Positions 1-8,456 of a stretch of 64,000 nucleotides of DNA are shown here, one piece after another. Below the pieces are notes generated by a model, which searched no databases, was not told the origin of the DNA, and saw nothing but the letters and a program-made list of their open reading frames with translations. Within the stretch, counting starts at the first letter, position 1; each line of letters opens with the position of its first letter. Source of the stretch: Lachnospiraceae bacterium (lineage in GTDB: Bacteria; Bacillota; Clostridia; Lachnospirales; Lachnospiraceae); contig JAAUZV010000007.1 in assembly GCA_014804425.1 (NCBI GenBank), positions 154,851 to 218,850 of the forward strand. Reading direction: 5' to 3'. The translations under genes and the position numbers were made by a program.

Positions 1-60
1 GGCAGCCTGACAGCAAAGGCAAATATGGTAAAGCAGTATAATGAAAAGAATAATAAATAG
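1..60 (+). CDS. yidC: C-terminal end of a membrane insertase, probably YidC/OxaA (partial)
   Basis: Only the last 19 codons and the TAG stop are inside the window. The visible tail is short, polar and basic (it ends in KQYNEKNNK). The assignment rests on position: in Firmicutes yidC lies directly upstream of khpB/jag and mnmE near the origin, which is what follows here. The sequence alone could not identify it. Confidence 0.55.
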   Translation, partial: GSLTAKANMVKQYNEKNNK

Positions 61-92
61 TTAGGATTATTTGGGAAGAAAGGATATGTGAA

Positions 93-728
93 ATGGATTA
101 TAAAGAGTATAGCGGTAAAACAGTTAATGATGCGATCACGGAAGCATGTAAAACTCTTGGTGTACCGAGTGATAAGCTTGATTGGGAAGTAGTCGAGGAA
201 GGTTCCAGCGGATTTTTGGGAATCGGTTCCAAGCTTGCAAAGATCAAAGCAAAGGTGAAAGAAGAAGAACTCAGCATCGATCAGACAGCAAAGAACTTTT
301 TAGAGGATGTATTTCGATCGATGAATTATGCCGTGGCAATCGACGCTTTTTATGATGAAAACGAAAAAACGCTTGATATCGACTTAAAGGGCGATGAGAT
401 GGGAATTTTGATCGGAAAAAGAGGACAGACTTTAGATTCCCTTCAATATCTGGTTTCTCTCGTAGTCAATAAGGGAACGGAAGATTATATCCGCGTGAAA
501 GTGGATACGGAAAATTACCGCAAGAGAAGAAAAGAAACCTTGGAAAATCTGGCAAAAAATATTTCTTATAAAGTGAAGAGAACAAAACGTTCTGTTTCTT
601 TAGAGCCGATGAATCCGTATGAGAGACGCATTATTCATTCCGCGCTTCAGAATGATAAATATGTGACGACGCATAGTGAAGGAGAAGAACCGTTCCGCCG
701 CGTAGTCGTAACCTTGAGAAAGTTTTAA
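93..728 (+). CDS. khpB: RNA-binding protein KhpB (Jag/EloR)
   Basis: A 211-residue RNA-binding protein with the three Jag domains in order. The N-terminal Jag domain (about 1-55) carries the motif GFLGIGSKLAKI. A KH domain (about 75-150) holds the GxxG-like loop LIGKRGQTLDSLQ. The C-terminal R3H domain (about 150-211) includes YERRIIHSAL and ends FRRVVVTLRKF. In other Firmicutes KhpB pairs with KhpA and affects cell elongation and division through RNA binding. It starts 32 bp after the presumed yidC stop and is followed 4 bp later by mnmE, so the three are probably co-transcribed. An AAAGG ribosome site precedes the ATG. Confidence 0.93.
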   Translation: MDYKEYSGKTVNDAITEACKTLGVPSDKLDWEVVEEGSSGFLGIGSKLAKIKAKVKEEELSIDQTAKNFLEDVFRSMNYAVAIDAFYDENEKTLDIDLKGDEMGILIGKRGQTLDSLQYLVSLVVNKGTEDYIRVKVDTENYRKRRKETLENLAKNISYKVKRTKRSVSLEPMNPYERRIIHSALQNDKYVTTHSEGEEPFRRVVVTLRKF

Positions 729-732
729 GAAA

Positions 733-2190
733 ATGGAAAATGAAACGATTGCCGCGATTGCAACGCCTGCCGGAAACGGCGGAATCGGTATTATCCGTGT
801 GAGCGGAGAACATGCTTTTTTAGTTGTTCATCCGATTTATTGCAATCGTAAAAAAGAGCATACCTTATTAAATTATCAAACACACACCATTCACTATGGC
901 TTTATCTGCGACGGCGATGACGTCGTGGATGAGGTCATGGTGTCGGTCATGAAAGCGCCCCATACCTATACGACGGAGCATACGGTTGAGATCAACTGCC
1001 ACGGCGGAATGTTTCTCATGAATCGCATCCTGTCCCTCGTATTAGCGAATGGGGCGCGTCTTGCCGAACCCGGAGAATTTACAAAACGTGCTTTTTTAAA
1101 CGGAAGGATCGATCTGTCGGAGGCAGAAGCGGTGATGGATATTCTGCGTTCCAAAAATGATCTGGCACTCAAGGCTTCCATGGCACAGCTCAAGGGTTCC
1201 GTTTCTTCTAAAATAAAAGAGCTTCGTGCTGATATTTTGCATGAAATTGCTTTTATTGAATCTGCATTGGATGATCCGGAGCATATCAGCCTGGATGGAT
1301 ATCAGGAGCAGCTTCTCCCGAAAATAAAACGTTTATCCGATGAATGTATGAGTCTGATCCGCTCTGCAGATCAGGGGAATATGATAAAAGAGGGGATTCG
1401 CACCGTTATTGTAGGAAAACCCAATGCCGGAAAATCTTCTTTACTGAATCTGCTTCTTGGTGAAGAAAAAGCGATTGTCACGGATATTGCCGGAACGACG
1501 CGCGATACGCTCGAAGAAAGTCTGATGATCGGAGAAATACAATTAAATATCGTGGATACGGCGGGAATCAGGGATACGCAGGATAAAGTTGAAAAAATCG
1601 GTGTGGAACGTGCAAAGTCCTATGCGGCGGATGCCGATTTGATCATTTATGTTGTTGATTCTTCTGCTCCTCTTGATGAAAACGATGAAGAGATCATTCA
1701 TTTGTTAAAAAATAAAAAAGTTATTGTACTCATGAATAAATCAGATTTAACATCTGTCATTACGGAAGATGAATTAAAACGTGCAATTCTTACCGGATTA
1801 TCAGATGAGAATCAGGAAAAGAAAAATCAAATTGAAAGTTATCCTGCAAAAGACGAAAAAAATGAATTTGTGATCATCAAAACTTCAACTGCATCTTCAA
1901 GTAAAACCGGAATGCAGGATTTGGAAAAGCAGATTCATTTCATGTTTATGAATGGAGAAATTTCTGAAAATTCTGAAGTCATGATCACAAATATACGGCA
2001 TAAAGAAGGACTGATCGAAGTACATGAAAGCTTAGGACAGGTCATGCAAAGTATTATTTCTCAAATGCCTGAAGATTTTTATTCGATTGACTTAATGAGC
2101 GCCTATGCTTCCCTTGGCAGGATCATCGGTGAGGAAGTGGAAGAAGATTTGGTGAATGAAATATTTTCCAAGTTTTGTATGGGAAAATAA
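733..2190 (+). CDS. mnmE: tRNA uridine-5-carboxymethylaminomethyl modification GTPase MnmE
   Basis: With MnmG it installs the (carboxymethyl)aminomethyl group on U34 of tRNAs reading split codon boxes. The formyl-THF-binding N-terminal domain begins ETIAAIATPAGNGGIGIIRVSG. The G domain has G1 GKPNAGKSS (about residue 231), G2 DIAGTTRDT, G3 DTAGI and G4 NKSD. The protein ends FCMGK, keeping the catalytic Cys of the family's C-terminal C-x-x-K tail. At 485 residues it is slightly longer than the usual 455-460; the extra length is a polar stretch after G4 (about residues 345-385, rich in E, K and N). It follows khpB by 4 bp. Confidence 0.96.
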   Translation: MENETIAAIATPAGNGGIGIIRVSGEHAFLVVHPIYCNRKKEHTLLNYQTHTIHYGFICDGDDVVDEVMVSVMKAPHTYTTEHTVEINCHGGMFLMNRILSLVLANGARLAEPGEFTKRAFLNGRIDLSEAEAVMDILRSKNDLALKASMAQLKGSVSSKIKELRADILHEIAFIESALDDPEHISLDGYQEQLLPKIKRLSDECMSLIRSADQGNMIKEGIRTVIVGKPNAGKSSLLNLLLGEEKAIVTDIAGTTRDTLEESLMIGEIQLNIVDTAGIRDTQDKVEKIGVERAKSYAADADLIIYVVDSSAPLDENDEEIIHLLKNKKVIVLMNKSDLTSVITEDELKRAILTGLSDENQEKKNQIESYPAKDEKNEFVIIKTSTASSSKTGMQDLEKQIHFMFMNGEISENSEVMITNIRHKEGLIEVHESLGQVMQSIISQMPEDFYSIDLMSAYASLGRIIGEEVEEDLVNEIFSKFCMGK

Positions 2191-2250
2191 AATGAAATGA
2201 TTTGTTTATGATTTATTAGGTATTTGCATAATGTAATTAATTATATTTAA

Positions 2251-2391
2251 GATTGTGCATAATATACAATCCAACGTAGGCACGCTTTCGCTACAATTCA
2301 ACCGCAACGGTACATAACATGCGAAAATACCGCATGTAAGTACCGGCGGTTTCATAGTGCCTACTTATGGAACTGTATATTATGCACAATC
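2251..2391. repeat. 141-bp palindromic (MITE/REP-like) element
   Basis: The ends are perfect 17-bp inverted repeats (2251-2267 GATTGTGCATAATATAC and 2375-2391). Inside, pairing continues imperfectly around GTAGGCAC/GTGCCTAC and ACCGCAACGGTAC/GTACCGGCGGT, and ends in a perfect hairpin ACATGCG-N7-CGCATGT at 2317-2337. The whole unit can fold into one long cruciform or hairpin. It contains no ORF. No clear target-site duplication is visible in the AT-rich flanks. It could be a non-autonomous mobile element or a palindromic repeat, and may also serve to end mnmE transcription. Confidence 0.7.
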
Positions 2392-2436
2392 CTATATTAA
2401 AATTTATAATGTAAATAAACTTCAATCTGTTCTATA

Positions 2437-3171
2437 TTAATTACATAATTGTTCCTTAATCTGATTATATTCCTTTTCTGACAGCATTCTGCCGGTTGCG
2501 ATATCTATGGAAGGATTTTTCTGTTTGAGAATTTCAATAATCTGTTTGTATGTTTTTTCTTTCACATCTATTAATGCCTGTGTCTTGTGATTGGAAAAAA
2601 TGGCGATATTTGTATCATAGATTGTTCTCATTTTACCGTTTACGCTGATTCGGTTTGACATCTCTACAAAATATGCCCCTAAGATATCTTCTATTTTAAT
2701 GACGCAGGGAGCCAATAGGTTACAGATACAGATATAATCCCTCGTCAGAAAGCCCTGTATTCCGGATGTTCCAAGCTGCATGCGGAGACTTCCTTCTTCT
2801 AAAACCTGATTGCCGAAATCCCGTATTACACTTTCAGGATAATCACTGCTTTCCATAAATTTCTTGATCCAATCATTATCATTCATTTTTCCTCTGCGGA
2901 TACCAAACCAAATACAAAGAATTCCCGGAACAAAAAAGATGAGTCCGAAGATAATCCCAAAAATATCCCCGCATTCAGCATTAAAGCCGCCGCTTGCGAT
3001 GCTTGAAATTAAAATTGCTAAAATACCGCCTCCGATCAATGCTAAAATAATACCACAGATAATGATTGCAATTCCTCCGCCTTTTGCGCTTTTTGCGATT
3101 GCTGAGAAAAATCCGTTTGCATAATGTTTGTTTCGATATTTACTGTCAATTGATATAATTTTGTCTGCCAT
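2437..3171 (-). CDS. membrane protein of unknown function
   Basis: A 244-residue protein I do not recognise with confidence. After a polar N-terminus (about 1-28) come two hydrophobic segments at about 32-60 and 65-92, the first rich in Gly and Ile. A basic turn (RRGKMNDND) follows, then a soluble domain of about 140 residues with a repeated beta-strand character (GFLTRDYICICN, VIKIEDILGAYFVEM, TNIAIFSNHKTQALIDV). That layout resembles membrane-anchored PH-like domains, which is only a guess. A GGAGGA ribosome site sits just upstream of the start on the minus strand. It lies in an AT-rich patch between mnmE and mnmG. Confidence 0.75.
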   Translation of the reverse strand: MADKIISIDSKYRNKHYANGFFSAIAKSAKGGGIAIIICGIILALIGGGILAILISSIASGGFNAECGDIFGIIFGLIFFVPGILCIWFGIRRGKMNDNDWIKKFMESSDYPESVIRDFGNQVLEEGSLRMQLGTSGIQGFLTRDYICICNLLAPCVIKIEDILGAYFVEMSNRISVNGKMRTIYDTNIAIFSNHKTQALIDVKEKTYKQIIEILKQKNPSIDIATGRMLSEKEYNQIKEQLCN

Positions 3172-3242
3172 ATGTACGTCCTCCTTTTACATATTGTGAT
3201 TCTAACAAATCTATATACAATTAACAATAAAAAAATAACAGC

Positions 3243-3309
3243 AAATAAAACAGGTAAGTATGACTGAATGGATTGTCATATTTACCTGCCATACCTGCCT
3301 GTTTTATTT
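3243..3309 (-). terminator. hairpin terminator of the DUF378 gene
   Basis: An outer stem pairs AAATAAAACAGG (3243-3254) with its complement at 3298-3309. An alternative inner stem pairs CAGGTAAGTATGAC (3251-3264) with 3275-3288. Read on the minus strand the hairpin ends in GTTTTATTT, as expected of an intrinsic terminator just downstream of the gene ending at 3318. Confidence 0.6.
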
Positions 3310-3317
3310 ATATGATG

Positions 3318-3536
3318 TTATGCCTGCTGACTCTTTTTGCCGCCGCAGTAAAGATAAAATGTGATCAGATAAATTCCGCAGATTCCGACAAGATCATAAA
3401 CGATTCTGGATATCCATGACATATTTCCAAAAATTTTTGCCACCAGATCAAAGCGGAAAAATCCGATCAGTGCCCAGTTGATTGCGCCTATGATAACGAT
3501 TGTCAATGCAGAACAATCTAAAAATTTATTATTCAT
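3318..3536 (-). CDS. DUF378 family small membrane protein
   Basis: A 72-residue protein with the DUF378 (YuzA-like) pattern: LDCSALTIVIIGAINWALIGFFRFDLVA, then a second membrane segment around RIVYDLVGICGIYLITFY. The motif GAINW-L-G-F-DLVA is typical of the family, whose function is unknown. Two membrane segments are expected, with a short polar tail ending KKSQQA. A GGAGGAGA ribosome site precedes the start. It is separated from the next minus-strand gene by a hairpin and is probably a single-gene unit. Confidence 0.88.
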   Translation of the reverse strand: MNNKFLDCSALTIVIIGAINWALIGFFRFDLVAKIFGNMSWISRIVYDLVGICGIYLITFYLYCGGKKSQQA

Positions 3537-3656
3537 ATCTTCTCCTCCTTTTCTGTTCTTATTATGTCCATATTTATTGATAACATAGATGTAAAAAAAT
3601 GGTTGGAAAAATAAATAATTAATTCAAAATAATATTTTTAAAAATACATAATAGTA

Positions 3657-3684
3657 TTGACATTATAATTAATTATGATATACT
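3657..3684 (+). promoter_or_regulatory. sigma-A-type promoter of the secreted-peptide gene pair
   Basis: TTGACA at 3657-3662 and TATACT at 3679-3684, separated by 16 bp. The expected start of transcription, near 3691, leaves a leader of about 30 nt before the ATG at 3720, with a GAGG ribosome site at 3707-3710. Confidence 0.7.
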
Positions 3685-3719
3685 ACAAATTACATATGTA
3701 TAAAATGAGGGTTCCATAT

Positions 3720-4049
3720 ATGAAAAAATTAATAAAAAATTTTATGACAATTCTTTTATTAGGATTAATATTATTATTTAATCCTATGTACGATGTTTCA
3801 GCAGAAGAATATTGTAACGATGTAACAGAATCATCAATTAACGGGGTTGCCAGTTATTCAGGTGTTAATTTGCCGACATGTTATAGTCCGGGAGATACAC
3901 TTGGACGTACAAATTGGCCTTCTTTAGCAGCAGCTAAAAATTATTATGGAACTGATTTTACATATTATTCTTGTGGTGGAGGTGGTTCTCCCTATACTCA
4001 TTATTATTGTTTTAGTGATGGATCAAAAATGTTTTTTGGAGTATTATAA
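3720..4049 (+). CDS. small secreted Cys-containing protein, unknown function
   Basis: A 109-residue exported protein. The ATG at 3720 is chosen over an earlier in-frame ATG at 3675 because GAGG lies 9 bp upstream and because 3675 overlaps the promoter. A signal peptide (about 1-28: basic MKKLIKN, hydrophobic core, VSA cleavage motif) leaves a mature protein of about 80 residues. The mature part has four Cys, a GGGGS run and many Tyr and Ser (for example FTYYSCGGGGSPYTHYYC). It does not match a family I know. Its TAA stop overlaps the start of the next gene (TAATG), so the two are translationally coupled. The AT content is well above that of the neighbouring housekeeping genes, which suggests transfer. 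It could be a small toxin, a pheromone-like peptide or an envelope protein. Confidence 0.75.
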   Translation: MKKLIKNFMTILLLGLILLFNPMYDVSAEEYCNDVTESSINGVASYSGVNLPTCYSPGDTLGRTNWPSLAAAKNYYGTDFTYYSCGGGGSPYTHYYCFSDGSKMFFGVL

Positions 4050-4423
4050 TGAGTATGGAAAATAATATATTAGAGTTTGAAAAATTATTAAAACAGGTCG
4101 AAAAACGAATAAAATTTGATTTATCCGCTGAACAAGCTGTTGCTGTATGGACTTCTAAAGATAACATGTTTTGTTTTGCTAATCATAGTATTATGTCCGG
4201 CAATATAGAAGATGAAAATCATTTTGTCAAGACCCTTGCAGAAAACGGAGATAAAGAAGTAAAGTATGTTGTATGTATGTGGAATGATTCTACACTCGAT
4301 GTTCCGTCATGTCATTTGCGAGATTTATTGATAGAGTTAAGTCCTGTTAATTTGGAAGCTGAGATTGTTTTAAAAAATGGCGAAGGTTTTCAAGTTAAAT
4401 CATTGAAAATGTTGATGCCATAA
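4049..4423 (+). CDS. small cytosolic protein, possibly a degenerate cytidine-deaminase-like fold
   Basis: A 124-residue soluble protein with no signal peptide, coupled by a 1-base overlap to the secreted-peptide gene. The C-terminal third (VPSCHLRDLLIEL, then EAEIVLKNGEGFQVKSL and final LMP) resembles in spacing the end of cytidine deaminases, which have PCGxCRQ..EL, a strand with 'NxxG' and a terminal LLP. The zinc-binding PCGxC is reduced to a single Cys and no HAE/CAE motif is evident, so catalysis is unlikely if the relation is real. A cytosolic partner next to a secreted peptide suggests an immunity or processing role, but this is inference. Confidence 0.7.
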   Translation: MSMENNILEFEKLLKQVEKRIKFDLSAEQAVAVWTSKDNMFCFANHSIMSGNIEDENHFVKTLAENGDKEVKYVVCMWNDSTLDVPSCHLRDLLIELSPVNLEAEIVLKNGEGFQVKSLKMLMP

Positions 4424-4443
4424 TAAAATAGGGTAAAAAATAT

Positions 4444-4513
4444 AAAAAAGCCGTCGCCTCAAAAGCAAATATGCAAATAAAGCATAGAACTGCTGATGAT
4501 GAGACGGTTTTTT
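4444..4513 (+). terminator. terminator after the secreted-peptide pair
   Basis: An A-tract and CCGTC (4451-4455) pair with GACGG (4503-4507), which is followed by six T (4508-4513). The 47-base loop region has further partial pairing. It isolates the small two-gene unit from mnmG. Confidence 0.6.
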
Positions 4514-4586
4514 GATGGAATAAAAATCAGTGTGATTGAGACTCAAAGATAATTATGCTATAATAGCCGCAAAGGAAAAGAAAGTG

Positions 4587-6497
4587 ATGAGGACGAGTAT
4601 GTCGCAGATCAGAGAACAAGTTGATATATGCGTGGTGGGTGCAGGTCATGCGGGATGTGAGGCAGCGCTCGCCTGTGCGAGAATGGGACTTGAGACTGTT
4701 ATTTTTACGGTCAGCGTAGACAGTATCGCACTGATGCCCTGCAATCCGAATATCGGCGGCTCGTCGAAAGGGCATCTGGTAAGAGAAGTAGATGCGCTTG
4801 GCGGTGAAATGGGAAAGAATATCGATAAGACCTTTATTCAGTCAAAAATGTTAAACCGCTCAAAGGGACCGGCCGTACATTCTCTGCGCGCACAGGCAGA
4901 TAAAGCGGAATATACGCGTTCCATGCGGAATATTTTGGAAAATCAGGATTATTTAACGATCAAACAGGCGGAGGTGGTTGCACTTCTTTCGGAAGAAATT
5001 TCAAATCAAAAAAAGCGGATTACAGGTGTTCAGATTTTAACAGGCGCCATTTATGAAGCAAAGGCGGTCGTGCTTTGTACGGGAACATACTTAAATGCGC
5101 GCTGTCTCTGCGGAGAAACAATTACCTATACCGGACCGAACGGATTGCAGCCGGCAAATCATTTGACGGATTCTTTGAAAAAGCTTGGAATAAAAATGCG
5201 TCGTTTTAAGACGGGAACACCTGCGCGTATGGACGGGCGAACGCTCGATTATTCCAAAATGGAAGAACAAAAAGGAGATGAACGCGTTGTTCCTTTTTCT
5301 TTTTCCACAGATCCGAAGGATGTGCAGATTGATCAGGTATCCTGTTATTTGACCTATACAAATGAACAGACGCATGAGATTATTCGCGGAAATTTGGACC
5401 GTTCGCCAATTTATGCAGGAATTATCGAGGGTACAGGGCCGCGTTACTGTCCGTCCATCGAGGACAAGGTTGTTAAGTTTGCCGATAAGGAGCGGCATCA
5501 GGTTTTTATTGAACCAGAGGGCTTACATACAAATGAAATGTATGTGGGCGGAATGTCCTCTTCGCTTCCGGAGGATGTGCAGCTTGCCATGTATCGGACA
5601 GTACCGGGTTTAGAGCATTGTAAAATTGTTCGTAACGCTTATGCGATCGAGTATGACTGTATTGATTCGCAGCAGCTTTATCCGACTTTGCAGTTTAAAA
5701 ATATCGAAGGGCTTTTCAGCGGGGGACAGTTAAACGGAAGCAGCGGTTATGAAGAGGCTGCGGCACAGGGTCTGCTTGCGGGTATCAATGCGGCAAATTA
5801 TGTGCGCGGAAAAGAGCAGCTCGTCATTGACCGTTCCGAGGGTTACCTTGGCGTGCTTGTCGATGATCTTGTTACAAAAGAAAATTTTGAGCCTTATCGC
5901 ATGATGACGTCGCGTGCGGAATATCGTCTGTTGCTGCGTCAGGACAATGCGGATCTTCGTTTGCGTAAATACGGATTTCAGGTGGGACTTATTACAAAAG
6001 AGCAATATGATGCGGTTCTTTTGAAGCAAAAAAGAATTCAGGAAGAAATCGAACGATTAAAACATACGATGGTCGGTGCAAATAAAACCGTGCAGGAATT
6101 TTTGGAAGCGCGGGGAAGCGCGCCGTTAAAAACAGCGGCTTCGTTAGCTGAATTGATGTGCCGACCGGAGCTTTCCTATGAAACACTTGCCCCGCTGGAT
6201 CAGGAGCGGAAGCCTCTGCCGGATGACGTGATCGAGCAGGTAGAGATTGAAGTGAAATATGAGGGTTATATTGCACGGCAGGTAAGGCAGGTTGAGCAAT
6301 TTCATAAAATGGAAAAAAAGAAGCTTCCTGAAGATATGGATTATGATGATGTGGGCAGCCTGCGCTTAGAGGCGAGACAAAAGTTGAAACAATTTAGACC
6401 GATCAACGTCGGACAGGCTTCCAGAATTTCAGGTGTTTCTCCATCGGATATTTCTGTGCTCTTGGTTTATTTGGAGCATAAAATGAAAAAAATTTAA
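4587..6497 (+). CDS. mnmG: tRNA uridine-5-carboxymethylaminomethyl modification enzyme MnmG (GidA)
   Basis: FAD-dependent partner of MnmE in U34 modification. The N-terminal dinucleotide-binding motif is [20 protein letters not shown]. Other family landmarks are [71 protein letters not shown], and the C-terminal helical domain ending [15 protein letters not shown]. From 4587 the protein is 636 residues, close to the usual 628. An AAGGA lies 10 bp upstream; the ATG at 4599 (632 residues, GAGG 6 bp upstream) is an equally good start. mnmE and mnmG are split here by about 2.4 kb of unrelated AT-rich genes. Confidence 0.95.
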   Translation: MRTSMSQIREQVDICVVGAGHAGCEAALACARMGLETVIFTVSVDSIALMPCNPNIGGSSKGHLVREVDALGGEMGKNIDKTFIQSKMLNRSKGPAVHSLRAQADKAEYTRSMRNILENQDYLTIKQAEVVALLSEEISNQKKRITGVQILTGAIYEAKAVVLCTGTYLNARCLCGETITYTGPNGLQPANHLTDSLKKLGIKMRRFKTGTPARMDGRTLDYSKMEEQKGDERVVPFSFSTDPKDVQIDQVSCYLTYTNEQTHEIIRGNLDRSPIYAGIIEGTGPRYCPSIEDKVVKFADKERHQVFIEPEGLHTNEMYVGGMSSSLPEDVQLAMYRTVPGLEHCKIVRNAYAIEYDCIDSQQLYPTLQFKNIEGLFSGGQLNGSSGYEEAAAQGLLAGINAANYVRGKEQLVIDRSEGYLGVLVDDLVTKENFEPYRMMTSRAEYRLLLRQDNADLRLRKYGFQVGLITKEQYDAVLLKQKRIQEEIERLKHTMVGANKTVQEFLEARGSAPLKTAASLAELMCRPELSYETLAPLDQERKPLPDDVIEQVEIEVKYEGYIARQVRQVEQFHKMEKKKLPEDMDYDDVGSLRLEARQKLKQFRPINVGQASRISGVSPSDISVLLVYLEHKMKKI

Positions 6498-6550
6498 TTT
6501 TTCAATCAACGAGATTCGTGTGAAGAGAACATAATAAATGCGGAGGTTTT

Positions 6551-7300
6551 ATGCAGGAATATTCTCTAACTTCATTTAGAAATCATATGGATGCGCTGCA
6601 CATTACCTTGCGCGAAGAACAATACGGACAGTTTATTCGTTATTATAAATTGCTTACGGAATGGAATGCATTTATGAATCTGACCGCGATCACGGATTAT
6701 GAGGAAGTGGTCTTAAAACATTTTACGGATAGTCTTTCGTTGGTCAAAGCGTTTCCGGAACATGATTTTTTATCCGGGCAGGAGTTTACTGTCATGGATG
6801 TCGGAACAGGAGCGGGATTTCCTGCCATTCCGTTAAAGATCGCGTTTCCGAATCTCAAGATCACTATGTTGGACTCCTTGAATAAGCGTGTCAAATTTTT
6901 AGATGAGGTGATCGCGCAGCTTGGATTAAAAAATATAACGGCGCTGCACGGGCGGGCGGAGGACGCCGCAAGAAAAAGCGAGCTTAGGGAAAACTTTGAT
7001 CTCTGCGTATCCCGTGCGGTTGCAAGACTTTCCACGTTATCGGAATATTGTCTGCCATTCGTAAAAAAGGACGGGTATTTTATCCCGTATAAATCGGAAA
7101 AAACAGAAAGCGAGCTTTCCGAAGCGGAGCATGCGCTTTCTGTTTTGGGTGGTCGTGTCGTACGGGAGACAGATTTTTGTCTGCCCGGTTCCGAAATGTA
7201 CCGTAAACTGGTCGTGATCAAAAAACAAGCTGTAACGCCGAAGAAATATCCGCGGAAAGCGGGGCTTCCGTCGAAAGAGCCGTTAGGCCAAAAAATCTAA
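6551..7300 (+). CDS. rsmG: 16S rRNA (guanine527-N7)-methyltransferase RsmG
   Basis: SAM-dependent methyltransferase acting on G527 of 16S rRNA. The SAM-binding motif is VMDVGTGAGFPAIPLKIAFP, followed by the acidic LDSLNKRVKFLDEV, then AEDAAR and VSRAVARLSTLSEYCLPFVKKDG, all typical of RsmG. Its 249 residues are near the family's 238. The C-terminus is basic and ends RKAGLPSKEPLG, as in many relatives. It starts 53 bp after mnmG with a GGAGG site (6541-6545), so it is in the mnmG transcript. Its 3' end overlaps the convergent hydrolase gene by 18 bp. Confidence 0.95.
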   Translation: MQEYSLTSFRNHMDALHITLREEQYGQFIRYYKLLTEWNAFMNLTAITDYEEVVLKHFTDSLSLVKAFPEHDFLSGQEFTVMDVGTGAGFPAIPLKIAFPNLKITMLDSLNKRVKFLDEVIAQLGLKNITALHGRAEDAARKSELRENFDLCVSRAVARLSTLSEYCLPFVKKDGYFIPYKSEKTESELSEAEHALSVLGGRVVRETDFCLPGSEMYRKLVVIKKQAVTPKKYPRKAGLPSKEPLGQKI

Positions 7301-8230
7301 AATCCGTTCAGCGGTCTCTTTCGGGTTTTCCAATTGCGGAAGATTTTTGGAGTTGGTAATGCGGATCGTTTCAATGGAACGATTAAAATATGTATAATTT
7401 CCTTCATTCGTATCGGAGAGTGTGGATTTTTCTCCGGAGATCATCAGGATACTATTATTTATATTTTTCAAAGCGGAAATACAATTACTGTTTCCGTATT
7501 TTGCAAGATAGCTTGAATACGCATATTTTCCTCTGAAGAAACCGATGTGGGAAGCTTCCAAATATGCGTCAATGATCGTATCCATATCCGCAGTCGGCCG
7601 ATAGAAATATTCATAGAGAAACTGCGTTTGGATAGTAACCCTGTTTGTATGAAGATAATAAATAAATGTTCCGATGATCGGAGAATCAATAAACAGCTTG
7701 AGCAGCTTTAATTGTGTGGACGGAATCTGATTGCCTTCGTATAAATCCTGCGGATGGATAAGGATCAGTTTATCCGCAAATTCCGCATCGTTATGTACAG
7801 CCATGACAGCGGATATGGCGCTTAAACCTGTTGCGACAATACTTGTTTTTTTACCGATCACTCTTTTGATGAAGTCGGTAATGAGCTGGACATAAAGATA
7901 ATTGGTGTAGGTCATGTTCGGTTTGTCTGACTGCCCATAGCCTAACAGATCGATCGAATAGACCGTGTTTGTTTTTGCAAGTATCTCTTCGACATGAGAA
8001 AATTCGTAAGAGCTTGAGCCGGGTGTCAGATCATGAATAAGCAGCAGGGGCGCGCCCGTTCCTATTTTGCGGTATTTTACTGTTCCGAACCGCCATTGAA
8101 ACTGCTGTATTTGATCCGTCGGTAAAATGCTTTTTGATAAACAAGCATTGTATTCCATGCGATTTAATACATGCATGGTTGTAAGGGCCAAACCGGATAA
8201 AGTTAAGAAGAATTTTTTGTTTTTTTTCAT
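7283..8230 (-). CDS. alpha/beta-hydrolase fold protein, membrane-anchored
   Basis: A 315-residue alpha/beta hydrolase. The N-terminus (KKNKKFFLTLSGLALTTMHVLNRM) looks like a single membrane anchor. The core has the oxyanion region LLLIHDLTPGSSSYEF, the strand-turn SIDLLGYGQSDKPN, and the nucleophile region VATGLSAISAVMAV. The elbow reads G-L-S-A-I, so the usual second Gly of GxSxG is missing. A late LMISGEKSTLSDTNEGN may carry the acid, but the expected final His is not obvious. The substrate cannot be inferred. It is convergent with rsmG and divergent from the histidine kinase; the 226-bp gap to the kinase is AT-rich and must hold both promoters. Confidence 0.8.
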   Translation of the reverse strand: MKKNKKFFLTLSGLALTTMHVLNRMEYNACLSKSILPTDQIQQFQWRFGTVKYRKIGTGAPLLLIHDLTPGSSSYEFSHVEEILAKTNTVYSIDLLGYGQSDKPNMTYTNYLYVQLITDFIKRVIGKKTSIVATGLSAISAVMAVHNDAEFADKLILIHPQDLYEGNQIPSTQLKLLKLFIDSPIIGTFIYYLHTNRVTIQTQFLYEYFYRPTADMDTIIDAYLEASHIGFFRGKYAYSSYLAKYGNSNCISALKNINNSILMISGEKSTLSDTNEGNYTYFNRSIETIRITNSKNLPQLENPKETAERILDFLA

Positions 8231-8456
8231 AAACTATCACGACTCCCGCCTGTAGTATGCTGTGTTATTAATTTTTTTGTTAAGATTGATAAAATACTGA
8301 TATTATTATAATGGATTATATGGTATCATTCAAATACATATTTATAATGCGGATTGTATTTTATAATGGTTCTTTTTTTATTATAATCGTTGTTTTATGA
8401 TTATGCTAGATGTATATTGTATCTTTTTTAGAAAGTGGAAGTGAGATCAAAGCTGC

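Noticed and set aside
2245..2400. Target-site duplication around the 141-bp palindrome
   Set aside because: The flanks are both AT-rich and share short TATT/TTAA words, but no exact direct repeat abuts both ends.
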